From contig JAOPYE010000014.1 of assembly GCA_025964775.1 (NCBI GenBank), positions 62,001 through 126,000 on the forward strand: a DNA stretch of 64,000 nt, given 5' to 3'. The notes under the pieces were generated by a model. It did not search any database, had not been told where the DNA came from, and worked only from the letters and a program-made list of their open reading frames with translations. How positions within the stretch are numbered: position 1 is the stretch's first letter; each line of letters starts with the position of its first letter. Made by a program: the position numbers and the translations under genes. This DNA comes from Marmoricola sp. (GTDB lineage Bacteria; Actinomycetota; Actinomycetes; Propionibacteriales; Nocardioidaceae). Below, in pieces: positions 8,980-19,955 of the stretch.

Positions 8980-9055
8980 CGTCACCTACCTGGCCATCAC
9001 CATCGGCCTGTTCCTGCTCATCCTCCTGGTCCTGAAAGGCGTCGACCTGCTGTGA
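8972..9055 (+). CDS. 27-residue membrane peptide in the kdp operon
   Basis: A short ORF starts at ATG 8972 behind GGAGGTGCG, overlapping the upstream gene by 8 nt and the kdpF start by 4 nt. It encodes MGDVTYLAITIG followed by a leucine-rich membrane helix ending LKGVDLL. Tight overlap on both sides and a full-length hydrophobic helix argue that it is translated. It is distinct from KdpF, which follows directly. It may be an extra single-helix subunit or regulator of the Kdp pump. Function unknown. Confidence 0.65.
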   Translation: MGDVTYLAITIGLFLLILLVLKGVDLL

Positions 9056-9141
9056 GCCCTCAGAACCTGATCGGTCTCATCCTGTCCATCCTGATCTTCG
9101 GCTACCTGGTGGTCGCCCTCCTCTTCCCGGAGCGTTTCTGA
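9052..9141 (+). CDS. kdpF: KdpF, small subunit of the K+-transporting ATPase
   Basis: 29 residues from GTG 9052 ([14 protein letters not shown] followed by [15 protein letters not shown]). The YLxxALLxPERF ending is the KdpF hallmark. KdpF is a single-helix peptide that stabilises the KdpFABC complex in the membrane. The start overlaps the stop of the preceding micropeptide (GTGA), and the stop lies one base before the kdpA start, so translation is coupled throughout. Confidence 0.9.
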   Translation: MSPQNLIGLILSILIFGYLVVALLFPERF

Positions 9142-9142
9142 C

Positions 9143-10800
9143 ATGTCCGACACCACAGCCGGCCTCCTCCAGGCCGGCGCACTGATCGCTGCCCTCGCGC
9201 TCTGCTGGCGGCCGCTCGGCGACTACATGGCCAGAGTCGTGACGAGCGAGAAGGACCTCCGCGTGGAGCGCGGGATCTACCGCGTCATCGGGGTCGACTC
9301 GAAGTCGGACCAGCGCTGGTCGGTGTACGCCGCCTCGGTGGTCGCGTTCGCCTTCGTGGGCGTGGTCGTGCTCTACGTGATCCAGCGCGTCCAGGCACAC
9401 CTGCCTCTGTCGCTGGGCTTCAAGGGCGTGGACCCGGCACTCGCGTTCAACACCGCTGCGTCGTTTGTGACCAACACCAACTGGCAGGCCTACTCCGGTG
9501 AGTCGACCATGGGCCACGTCGCCCAGATGGCCGGCCTCGCCGTCCAGAACTTCATCTCCGCGGCGGTAGGCATCGCTGTCGCCGTCGCGCTGATCCGTGG
9601 TTTCGTCCGCTCGCGCTCCGACCGGCTGGGGAACTTCTGGGTCGACACGATCCGGATCATCATCCGGGTACTGCTGCCGCTCTCGGTGCTGGCGGCGATC
9701 GCCCTGATCCTGATGGGTGCGATCCAGAACTTCTCCACCGGGACCGATGTCACCACGTTGCTCGGCCACCACCAGACGATCACCGGTGGCCCGGTCGCCT
9801 CCCAGGAGGCGATCAAGGAGCTCGGCACGAACGGTGGCGGGTTCTACAACGCCAACTCGGCGCACCCGTTCGAGAATCCGACCGCCCTGAGCAATTGGTT
9901 CGAGAACTTCCTGCTGCTGTTGATCCCGGTCGCGCTGACCCGGACCTTCGGCACGATGGTCGGTGACCGTCGCCAGGGGATCGCACTCGTCTCGGTCATG
10001 GCTGCGCTCTGGGGCACGCTCGTCGTCGCCGTGACCACCTTCGAGGTGCACCACCACGGCACCGCGCTGCAGGCCGCCGGCGCCGCGATGGAAGGCAAGG
10101 AGACCCGCTTCGGTGAATGGGCCTCGGCGCTGTTCGCCGTGTCGACCACCGGCACCTCGACCGGCGCGGTCAACTCGTTCCACTCCTCGTTCACCGGTCT
10201 GGGCGGGGGTGCGCTGATCCTGAACATGGGCCTGGGCGAGATCTCCCCGGGCGGCGTCGGGTCCGGCATCTACGGCATCCTGGTCCTCGCGATCATGACC
10301 GTGTTCGTCGCCGGTCTGATGGTCGGCCGAACCCCGGAGTACCTGCACAAGAAGATCACCGGCCGCGAGATCAAGCTGGTCTCGCTCTACATCCTCACGA
10401 TGCCGGTGATCGTGCTGGTCGGGACGGGCATCGCGATGTCCTTCGCGACGCCGCGCGCGTCGATGTTGAACGCCGGTCCGCACGGCCTGTCCGAGGTGCT
10501 CTACAGCTTCATGTCGGCGACCAACAACAACGGATCCGCCTTCGCCGGGTTGTCGGCCAACACCCCGTTCTACAACGTCGCACTCGGGATCGCGATGCTG
10601 CTCGGCAGGATCCTGCCGATGCTCTTCGTGCTCGGTCTTGCCGGCTCGCTCGGTCAGCAGCAGAAGATCCCGAAGACACCCGGCACGCTGCCGACCCACG
10701 GTCCGCTCTTCATCGGGATGCTCATCGGCGTCGCCGTGATTGTCGCCGGGCTGACCTTCTTCCCAGTTCTTGCACTTGGTCCTCTTGCGGAAGGTTTGTG

Positions 10801-10801
<1 letters not shown>
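9143..10801 (+). CDS. kdpA: Potassium-transporting ATPase subunit A
   Basis: 552 residues, the normal KdpA length. The channel-like subunit binds and selects K+. Four selectivity-filter-like loops are visible, including [46 protein letters not shown] and [14 protein letters not shown]. The first (NTNWQ) and second (TNGGG) are diagnostic. Multiple membrane helices span the whole length. The stop shares bases with the kdpB start (TGATG). Confidence 0.98.
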
Positions 10802-12906
<2,105 letters not shown>

Positions 12907-12916
12907 AAGGCATCTC

Positions 12917-13507
12917 GTGTTGACTTCCGTACTCCGCCAGCTCTGGCCCTCGGTCCGGGCGATGCTGGTCCTCACCGTCCTGGTGGGCATCGCCTACCCG
13001 CTGGTCCTGACCGGGTTCGCCCAGGTCGTCGTCCACGACAAGGCCAACGGCTCGCTGATCAAGCAGGACGGCAAGCTCGTCGGGTCGTCGCTGATCGGGC
13101 AGTCGTTCGACGGGAAGCCGCAGTACTTCCAGTCACGTCCGTCGGCGGCCGGCGCCGGCTACGACCCGCTCGCGAGCGGCGCCTCGAACCTCGGCCCGGA
13201 GAGTCCCGTGCTGATCAAGGCGATCAAGGATCGACGTGCGGCGGCGGTCAAGCTCGACGGCACCGCGCCGGCCGACGTCGCTCCGGACGCGCTGGAAGCG
13301 AGCGGTTCGGGACTGGACCCGGACATCAGTCCGCTCTACGCCTCCCAGCAGGTCGATCGGGTCGCCCGCGAACGCGGGATGACGGTCGCGGCGGTACGGG
13401 CTCTCGTGGCCAGGTACACCTACGGACGCAGCCTTGGCTTCCTGGGCGAGCCGCACGTGAACGTCCTCCAGCTCAACCTCGCGCTCGATCGCGCGACCAA
13501 CCAGTAG
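12917..13507 (+). CDS. kdpC: Potassium-transporting ATPase subunit C
   Basis: 196 residues. One N-terminal membrane helix (about 12-35) is followed by an extracytoplasmic domain with the KdpC hallmarks GSSLIGQSF, YFQSRPSAAG..YDPLASGASNLGP and LEASGSGLDPDISPLYA. KdpC assists K+ binding in the KdpFABC complex. The start is GTG 12917, preceded by GAAAGG at 12904-12909 as ribosome site. It lies 10 nt after kdpB in the same operon. Confidence 0.97.
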   Translation: MLTSVLRQLWPSVRAMLVLTVLVGIAYPLVLTGFAQVVVHDKANGSLIKQDGKLVGSSLIGQSFDGKPQYFQSRPSAAGAGYDPLASGASNLGPESPVLIKAIKDRRAAAVKLDGTAPADVAPDALEASGSGLDPDISPLYASQQVDRVARERGMTVAAVRALVARYTYGRSLGFLGEPHVNVLQLNLALDRATNQ

Positions 13508-13529
13508 GCGGAGGCGGCAGACTAAGGAC

Positions 13530-16076
13530 GTGGGATCCCGCGGAAAGCTCAGGGTCTACCTCGGCGCAGCACCGGGGGTGGGCAAGACCTACGCCATGCT
13601 GGGCGAGGGTCACCGCCGGGCTGCCCGCGGCACCGACGTCGCCATCGGCTTCGTCGAGACCCATGGGCGCCAGCACACCGCGGACATGATCGACGGGCTC
13701 GAGGTCATCGGTCGACGGACGATGACCTATCGGGGTGCCGAGTTCACCGAGATGGACCTCGACGCCATCCTGGCCCGTCATCCGAAGGTCGCGCTCGTCG
13801 ACGAGCTCGCGCACACGAATGTGCCCGGTGGTCGCAACGAGAAGCGCTGGCAGGACGTCGAGGAGCTGCTCGCGGCCGGGATCGAGGTGATCACGACCGT
13901 CAACGTGCAGCACCTCGAATCGGTCAACGACGTCGTCGAGAAGATCACCGGGATCGTCCAGAACGAGACGGTGCCCGACGCCGTGGTCCGGGCCGCCGAC
14001 CAGATCGAGCTGCGGGACATGACCGCCGAGGCGCTCCGGCGCCGGCTTGCGCACGGCAACGTGTACGCGCCGGAGAAGATCGATGCGGCGCTGTCGAACT
14101 ACTTCCGCGCCGGCAACCTCAACGCCCTGCGCGAACTGGCGTTGCTGTGGACGGCAGACCGGGTCGACGACGCCCTCCAGGAATACCGCGAGCAGCACGA
14201 CATCGACAGCACCTGGGAGGCCCGCGAACGCGTGGTCGTCGCCCTCACCGGTGGCCCCGAGGGCGAGACCTTGATCCGGCGTGCAGCCAGGGTCGCAGCG
14301 AGGTCCAGCGGCGGTGACCTGCTGGCCGTGCACGTGGCTCGCTCGGATGGTCTGGCCTCGGTTGACCAAGGCTCGCTGGCACGCCAGCGCCTTCTCGTCG
14401 AGTCCCTGGGCGGGACCTATCACCAGGTGCTGGGGGACAGCGTCGCCCAGGCACTCCTGGTCTTCGCGCGGGCTGAGAACGCAACCCAGCTCGTGCTGGG
14501 CGACAGCCGGCGACCGGCCTGGAAGCGGCTGCTCGGTCAAGGCACCGCGGCGTCGGTGATCCGGGAGTCCGGCGACATCGACGTGCACATCGTCACGCAT
14601 CGCCAGGTCGGTCGCGGCATCGCGCTCCCGATCGCGCGCGGCAGTCTGGGTCTGCGCCGCCGACTGCGGGGCTATGCCGTCGCCGTGCTCTTCCCACCGT
14701 TGCTCACGGCCATGCTGATTCCGGTGCGCGGTCAGCTGAACCTCGTCAGCGACATGCTGCTGTTCCTGCTGCTGACGGTGGTCGTGGCGCTGATCGGCGG
14801 GTTGTCGCCGGCGCTGATCGCCGCCGTCGCGGGGTCGATGCTCCTCAATTTCTTCTTCACCCCACCGCTGCACACGTTGTCGATCCGCGATACCAACAAC
14901 GCGCTGGCCCTGATCGTCTTCATCCTGGTGGCGATGCTGGTCTCCTCGGCGGTGGACCTCGCGGCACGACGTACCCGCGAGGCGGCGCGGTCGGCGGCCG
15001 AGTCGCGCACGCTGGCCAATCTCGCCGGAAGCGTGCTGGCCGGCTCCGGTGCGCTCACCGAGATGCTCGAACGCGTCCGCGAGACGTTCGGGCTCACCTC
15101 GGTCGCGCTGGTGGAGAAGGGTGAGGACGGTGCTGCCCCGACGATCCGCGCGTGCGCCGGACCTGCCCCGTCGAAACCGGGAGACCCCGACGCGCAGGTC
15201 GCCGTCGGCCCCGGGATGGTGCTCGCCCTGCACGGCAAGCTGCTCCAGGCCCAGGACCAGCGGCTGCTCGGTGCGTTCGCGGCCCAGGTGGCGGTCGTCC
15301 TGGACCGGACCCGACTGGCCGAGGAAGCCGCGGCGGCAGCGCCGCTGGCCGAGGCGAACAAGATGCGTACGGCGCTGCTGGCCGCGGTTGGTCACGACCT
15401 GCGGACGCCGCTCGCGGCGGCCAAGGCGTCCGTCTCCAGCCTGCGCAGTGCCGACATCGAGCTCGAGAACGCCGATCGACGTGAGTTGCTCGCGGCCGCC
15501 GATGAGTCGCTGGACAAGCTGGCGGCCCTGGTGGACAACCTGCTCGACATGAGCCGTCTCCAGGCCGGGGCGCTGGCGATCGATGTCGAGCCGGTGGCGC
15601 TCGACGAGGTGATCGCCCGCGCGATCGATGATCTCGGCGCCGGCACGGACGCCGTCCTGGTCGACCTTGCCGAGGACCTGCCGCTCGTCCTGGCGGACGC
15701 CGGTCTGGTCGAGCGCGTGCTGGCGAACCTGGTGGCCAACGCAGCTCGGTACGCACCGGCCAGCTGCCCGCCCCGCGTCACCGGGAGCGTGCTCGACGAC
15801 AGGGTCCAGGTCCGGGTGGTGGATCAGGGCCCGGGCATCCCTGCCGAAGACCGCGAACGGGTCTTCCTGCCGTTCCAGCGGATGGGGGACAACGACAACA
15901 CCACCGGGATCGGCCTGGGCCTGGCGCTCTCGCGCGGCCTGACCGAGGCGATGAACGGAACCCTGGAACCCGAAGAGACCCCCGGGGGCGGCCTGACGAT
16001 GGTGATGACCCTGCCGACCGCCCCGGCCGGTGTGGGTTCGCCCGGCCACCGCGAGCGCACCGAGGCGTCCCAGTGA
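13530..16076 (+). CDS. kdpD: Osmosensitive K+ channel sensor histidine kinase KdpD
   Basis: 848 residues, membrane-bound. Domain order: KdpD N-terminal domain with Walker A GAAPGVGKT (12-20) and DELAHTN; a USP-like domain (about 230-360); four-helix DUF4118 membrane module (about 385-490); GAF-like segment; HisKA with phospho-acceptor His622 in GHDLRTPLA; HATPase_c with GPGIPAEDRERVF and GIGLGLALS. It senses K+/ionic status and phosphorylates KdpE. GTG 13530 follows AAGGA. The kdpE start overlaps its stop by 4 nt. Confidence 0.97.
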   Translation: MGSRGKLRVYLGAAPGVGKTYAMLGEGHRRAARGTDVAIGFVETHGRQHTADMIDGLEVIGRRTMTYRGAEFTEMDLDAILARHPKVALVDELAHTNVPGGRNEKRWQDVEELLAAGIEVITTVNVQHLESVNDVVEKITGIVQNETVPDAVVRAADQIELRDMTAEALRRRLAHGNVYAPEKIDAALSNYFRAGNLNALRELALLWTADRVDDALQEYREQHDIDSTWEARERVVVALTGGPEGETLIRRAARVAARSSGGDLLAVHVARSDGLASVDQGSLARQRLLVESLGGTYHQVLGDSVAQALLVFARAENATQLVLGDSRRPAWKRLLGQGTAASVIRESGDIDVHIVTHRQVGRGIALPIARGSLGLRRRLRGYAVAVLFPPLLTAMLIPVRGQLNLVSDMLLFLLLTVVVALIGGLSPALIAAVAGSMLLNFFFTPPLHTLSIRDTNNALALIVFILVAMLVSSAVDLAARRTREAARSAAESRTLANLAGSVLAGSGALTEMLERVRETFGLTSVALVEKGEDGAAPTIRACAGPAPSKPGDPDAQVAVGPGMVLALHGKLLQAQDQRLLGAFAAQVAVVLDRTRLAEEAAAAAPLAEANKMRTALLAAVGHDLRTPLAAAKASVSSLRSADIELENADRRELLAAADESLDKLAALVDNLLDMSRLQAGALAIDVEPVALDEVIARAIDDLGAGTDAVLVDLAEDLPLVLADAGLVERVLANLVANAARYAPASCPPRVTGSVLDDRVQVRVVDQGPGIPAEDRERVFLPFQRMGDNDNTTGIGLGLALSRGLTEAMNGTLEPEETPGGGLTMVMTLPTAPAGVGSPGHRERTEASQ

Positions 16077-16747
16077 CGACGGTGCTGGTCGTCGACGACG
16101 AGCCGCAGCTGTTGCGGGCCCTGCGGATCAACCTGCGGGCGCGCGGGTACGACGTACAGGCCGCGGCGACGGGAACCGACGCCCTCAAGCTGGCCGCGGC
16201 GCACCCGCCGGACATCGTGGTGCTCGACCTGGGTCTGCCCGACATGGATGGTACCGAGGTCGTGGCCGGACTGCGCGGCTGGACCGACGTACCGATCCTG
16301 GTGCTCTCGGGTCGGACCGACAGCGGCGACAAGGTCGATGCCCTGGACGCCGGGGCCGACGACTACGTCACCAAGCCGTTCGGGATGGACGAGCTGCTTG
16401 CTCGGATGCGCGCGATGGTCCGCCGCAGCACCGGCAAGGAGGAGCAGCCGATCGTCAGCTTCGGTCCGAACGTCGTCGACCTGGCTGCCCGCCGGGTGAC
16501 CCGGGACGACCAGGACGTCCGGCTGACGCCGACCGAGTGGCACCTGCTCGAGGTGCTGGTGCGCAATCCCGGCAAGCTGATGAGCCAGAAGCAGCTGCTG
16601 CTCGAGGTGTGGGGGCCGGGCTATGAGACCGCGCGCGGCAACCTGCGGCTCTACATGGGCCAGCTGCGCCGCAAGCTGGAGGTCGATCCCGCCCGGCCCG
16701 AGCACCTGATCAACGAGCCAGGGATGGGGTATCGGTTCGAGCCGTAG
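16073..16747 (+). CDS. kdpE: KDP operon response regulator KdpE (OmpR family)
   Basis: 224 residues. The receiver has the acidic pair DDE (8-10), phospho-acceptor Asp52 in VVLDLGLPDMDG and the conserved K of YVTKPFGMDELL. The C-terminal winged helix is of the OmpR/PhoB type (LTPTEWHLLEVLVRNPG, NLRLYMGQLRRKL, EPGMGYRFEP). It is the expected regulator of the kdp promoter, where 11-bp-spaced GTTAGG/GTCAGG repeats lie about 7.5 kb upstream. It overlaps kdpD by 4 nt and ends just before a palindromic repeat unit. Confidence 0.97.
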   Translation: MTTVLVVDDEPQLLRALRINLRARGYDVQAAATGTDALKLAAAHPPDIVVLDLGLPDMDGTEVVAGLRGWTDVPILVLSGRTDSGDKVDALDAGADDYVTKPFGMDELLARMRAMVRRSTGKEEQPIVSFGPNVVDLAARRVTRDDQDVRLTPTEWHLLEVLVRNPGKLMSQKQLLLEVWGPGYETARGNLRLYMGQLRRKLEVDPARPEHLINEPGMGYRFEP

Positions 16748-16755
16748 AGTGGCAC

Positions 16756-16866
16756 GGTTTCGAGACGGTTGCTGCGGGTTTCGAGACAGTTGCTGCGCAA
16801 CTTCCTCAACCACCGATCCTCAACCCCCGGTGGTTGAGGAAGGCCGGCACGGCCTGTCTCGAAACC
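16756..16866. repeat. Composite palindromic repeat between kdpE and the RelA/SpoT-domain gene
   Basis: GGTTTCGAGAC occurs at 16756-16766 and 16777-16787, and its reverse complement GTCTCGAAACC at 16856-16866. Nested inside is a perfect 15-bp inverted repeat, CTTCCTCAACCACCG (16801-16815) and CGGTGGTTGAGGAAG (16828-16842), with a 12-nt loop. The unit fills the gap between two convergent genes, so it may also end transcription from both sides. The sequence style matches dispersed palindromic repeats of Nocardioides-like genomes. Confidence 0.85.
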
Positions 16867-17892
16867 TCAGTCGTCCTCGGCGCGGAGCTTCTCCAGCCGG
16901 GCGGCCAACAGGCCGGCCCGGTGCGCGTTGCCGTGCAGCTCGGAGTACCGGCTGCCGAACACGGCGAGCAGCGCGTCGTCGAGACGGCGTACGGCACCGG
17001 GCGGGTAGCGGTAGCCGAGGCGCGCGTTGATCGCGCCGCTGTCGACCGAGGTCAGCAGACCGGCGAGCTCGTCGAGCGAGGTGATCCCGAGCTCGAGCAG
17101 CAGCCCGGAGATCCACGCGTAGTGATCGGTGCGCGACCAGCCGGCGTCGGCATACTGGCTGGTGAGGAACGAGGCGAGCTCGCCGGATCCGATCCGTGGA
17201 TCGTTCGGGTCGTCACCCTCGGTCGGCGGCGGTACGGCGGACTGGATGCTCGAACGGATCTCGGCGAACTCGCGGTCGGCGAGCTCGAGCAGTCCCGCGG
17301 CGAGCGTGAAGCGTCGGTCCAGGTCGGGCGCGTACTGCTCGGGGACCGTTCCCTTGTAGCGGATGTCGTGCTCGAACTCGGCCCAGGCGTGCTGCAGCAC
17401 CGTGCGGACCTGGATCGAGGCCGGCCGGTGCTCAGTGCCGTCGGCGCCGCGGGCTCCGTCGGTGACGAGCAGGTGCCGGCTCGAGTAGCCGAACCGGCCT
17501 TCGCTGGCCGTCTCCAGGCCCATGTCGCGGTCGTCGAGCACCGTCATCTGGTCGGCCAGCAGGTCGGCGACGGCAGCGACGTCACTGAGCAGGTAGGTGA
17601 TCACCCGGACGCCGACCTGGTCGGTGATGCCGACCAGCGGGTCGCTGTGCGCGAGGCTGCCGACCGGGGCGCGACTGGCCTTGGCTGCGAACGAGGCGAC
17701 TGACTTCGTCCGCCCGGAGATGGTGAGGTAGTTGATGCCGGAGTCGTCGAGCAGCGTCGTCACCAGCGCGACGTACCGCTCGGTGACCGTCTCCAGGGTC
17801 GGCTGGAGCTCCGCGTACTCCTGGACGGCACGGTGCACCGGGTCGCGGTGCACCTGGCCCAGGGACTGTTCGGGAACCTCCGTCTCGCTCAC
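16867..17892 (-). CDS. RelA/SpoT-domain protein, probable (p)ppGpp synthetase
   Basis: 341 residues. The nucleotidyltransferase motifs of alarmone synthetases are visible: SGRTKSVASFAAKASR, VGVRVITYLLSDV, GYSSRHLL and IQVRTVLQHAWAEFEHDIRYK. There is no N-terminal HD hydrolase domain and no TGS/ACT region, so this is a small synthetase-type protein with a C-terminal extension of about 100 residues of unknown function. It would transfer pyrophosphate from ATP to GDP/GTP. The start is GTG, with CATGAT ending 6 nt upstream, suggesting a leaderless mRNA. Confidence 0.88.
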   Translation of the reverse strand: MSETEVPEQSLGQVHRDPVHRAVQEYAELQPTLETVTERYVALVTTLLDDSGINYLTISGRTKSVASFAAKASRAPVGSLAHSDPLVGITDQVGVRVITYLLSDVAAVADLLADQMTVLDDRDMGLETASEGRFGYSSRHLLVTDGARGADGTEHRPASIQVRTVLQHAWAEFEHDIRYKGTVPEQYAPDLDRRFTLAAGLLELADREFAEIRSSIQSAVPPPTEGDDPNDPRIGSGELASFLTSQYADAGWSRTDHYAWISGLLLELGITSLDELAGLLTSVDSGAINARLGYRYPPGAVRRLDDALLAVFGSRYSELHGNAHRAGLLAARLEKLRAEDD

Positions 17893-17920
17893 ACCGCCAT
17901 CATGGCGGGTCGGGGCGCCC

Positions 17921-18595
17921 TCAGCGACCGACGAGGCCGTGCTCGTGGGCGAACACGACGATCTGGACCCGGTCGCGCAGCGCCAGCTTGCGCAGGATCG
18001 CGCCGACGTGGGTCTTGACGGTCGACTCGCTCGCGAAGACGAGGCCGCCGATCTCGGCGTTGGACAGACCGCGCGCGACGGCGTCGAAGACCTCGCGCTC
18101 CTTCCCGGTCAGGGCCAGGTACGCCGGGGGTGCCGGCGCCGCGGCGGTGAACTGCTGATCGAGCAGGGCGGACAGGTCGGTCGGCGCCAGCACAGCGTTG
18201 CCGGTGTGCACGGTCCGGATCGCATCGGCCAGGAGCGCGGGCGTGGTGTCCTTGAGCAGGAAGCCGCTGGCGCCGTACCGGATCGCGGTCGCGGCCCGGT
18301 CGTCGAGGTTGAACGTGGTCAGCACGATCACCCGCACCGGCTTGCAGCGCCGCGAGACACGCTCGGGTCCGAAGATCTGCCGGGTGGCCTCGACGCCGTC
18401 CATCTCGGGCATCCGGATGTCCATCAGCACGACATCAGGTTGGAGTTCGTCGACCAGCGCGAGCGCCTCCAGACCGTCGGGTGCCGAGCCGACGACACTC
18501 ATCCCGTCCTGGGCGTCGACGATCACCTTCACGCCTTCGCGGAACAGGTCCTGGTCGTCGACCAGCAGCACGGTGATGTCGGAGGCGCAGTTCAT
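17921..18595 (-). CDS. NarL/LuxR-family response regulator
   Basis: 224 residues. The receiver has phospho-acceptor Asp59 in VVLMDIRMPEMDG. The C-terminal LuxR helix-turn-helix is LTGKEREVFDAVARGLSNAEIG with STVKTHVGAILRKL. Between helix 3 and strand 4 of the receiver is a slightly long loop (FGPERVSRRCKPVRV). ATG 18595 overlaps the kinase stop by 4 nt. The open frame continues upstream, but only this part is the gene. It is the partner of the adjacent kinase. Targets are unknown. Confidence 0.95.
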   Translation of the reverse strand: MNCASDITVLLVDDQDLFREGVKVIVDAQDGMSVVGSAPDGLEALALVDELQPDVVLMDIRMPEMDGVEATRQIFGPERVSRRCKPVRVIVLTTFNLDDRAATAIRYGASGFLLKDTTPALLADAIRTVHTGNAVLAPTDLSALLDQQFTAAAPAPPAYLALTGKEREVFDAVARGLSNAEIGGLVFASESTVKTHVGAILRKLALRDRVQIVVFAHEHGLVGR

Positions 18596-19827
18596 CGTGA
18601 TCGCACCGGGATCGAAGCGGTGGTGGTGAAGATGTTCGCCGTGGTGCCGACCTGGAGGCTGCCGCCGACCGACTCCAGGCGCCGCCGCATGCCGTCGAGT
18701 CCCTGCCCGCCCGCGACGACGTCGGTTTCGTTCGGCCCGACGAGGTTGGCCACCTCGATGCTGAGCTCGTCTGCCCACGCCAGCGCCACTCGCAGCGGCT
18801 GTTCGCGCGATCCGTGCCGGATCGCGTTGGTGAGCATCTCCTGGAGCACCCGGTACGCGACGGTGGCCCGGTCCGGCGGGAGCGGCCGCTCGACCCCGGT
18901 GGCGGAGAAGGTGAGCTGGTGACCGGCGTCGCGCACGCCCTCGACGAGATCGGTCAGCGCTCCCGGGTTCGCGTCGGGCTTGGCCTCGGACGCCGGTGTC
19001 AGGACCTGTCGTACGTCGCGCAACGAGCTGCGTGCGGAGTTCGCGATGTTCGCCATCGACTGCTTCAGCGCCACCGAGTCCGCCTCGTCGAGGAACTGCG
19101 CAGACTCGGCCTGCGCCAGGATGACGGCGAGTGAATGACCGACGACGTCGTGTACGTCGTGGGCGAGCTGGGCCTGCTCCTCCCGCAGCCGGGCGATCTC
19201 GTGCGCCTGCTCGCTCTCGCGTTGGGCGCGGGCAGCGTGCTCCTCGGCGGCAAGCTGGGAATCGCGGGACTCTGCGGCGTACCGGCTGAACCGCACGGTG
19301 AGTCCGGCCAGCCAGGGGACGCCGAGCAGGACCGTGCCGAGGATCATGGCCCCCAGTCGCCAGCTGCCGCTGACCTGCTGCACGGCGTCGATGACCTGGC
19401 GGTACTGGGACAGGTACGCCGTGATCCGGAACATGTCCGACCCTGCGAAGACCACGGCGATGACGCCGGCCGCCGGGATCGACAGTCCGCTGAGGAAGAC
19501 GGTGACCGGATGTCCCCAGCACGCGCAGCCGAACGACACGACCACGACGCTGAGCTGCACGTAGAGGATCGGGTACGGCTGACTGACCTGGTAGGCGTCG
19601 AAGACCCAGATCAGCAGCAGCGAGACCAGCGGGAGACGTCGGCTGAGCCCGACCGCGACGGCGGTCGCCGCGACGATCCAGAACAGCGCGGGGTCGTCGT
19701 GCGTCAGCCCGGCGCGGTGGATCTCGATCACACCGACGACCAGGACGACCAGGCCCAGGGTCACGTCCGGTGCCCACGTGCGCCAGTCGGCTCTGGGCCA
19801 GGGAATTGCGCGGACGGTCACGAGCAC
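18592..19827 (-). CDS. NarL-type sensor histidine kinase (HisKA_3)
   Basis: 411 residues. About five N-terminal membrane helices (residues 20-190) with very short loops suggest membrane sensing. The dimerisation/phosphotransfer domain has HDVHDVVGHSLAVI, the HisKA_3 H-box. The ATPase domain shows EMLTNAIRHG and GGQGLDGMRRRLESVGG. This architecture is common in actinobacterial kinases paired with LuxR-type regulators and often acts on envelope stress or ABC exporters, but no such target lies next to it. The first codon is GTG near 19827. Confidence 0.93.
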   Translation of the reverse strand: MLVTVRAIPWPRADWRTWAPDVTLGLVVLVVGVIEIHRAGLTHDDPALFWIVAATAVAVGLSRRLPLVSLLLIWVFDAYQVSQPYPILYVQLSVVVVSFGCACWGHPVTVFLSGLSIPAAGVIAVVFAGSDMFRITAYLSQYRQVIDAVQQVSGSWRLGAMILGTVLLGVPWLAGLTVRFSRYAAESRDSQLAAEEHAARAQRESEQAHEIARLREEQAQLAHDVHDVVGHSLAVILAQAESAQFLDEADSVALKQSMANIANSARSSLRDVRQVLTPASEAKPDANPGALTDLVEGVRDAGHQLTFSATGVERPLPPDRATVAYRVLQEMLTNAIRHGSREQPLRVALAWADELSIEVANLVGPNETDVVAGGQGLDGMRRRLESVGGSLQVGTTANIFTTTASIPVRSR

Positions 19828-19955
19828 AGTGTCTCCTGCTCGGCCGTCCAGCTGCCTCCCCCCGAGGTACCAGCCCGATGTCCTGCGGGACGAGTCCGCG
19901 GCTGTCCGTGGCCGAGGTTAGATTGCAGGTCCACCCCGATCCGTGAGGCGCCTGC

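Noticed and set aside
10117-10800. Upstream extension of the kdpB reading frame over kdpA
   Set aside because: kdpA is unmistakable here, and ATG 10801 overlaps its stop and gives the normal KdpB length.
13473-16049. Very long open frame on the minus strand opposite kdpD
   Set aside because: It mirrors kdpD codons in a high-GC region, gives a His/Arg/Gly-rich product with no family features, and kdpD is certain.
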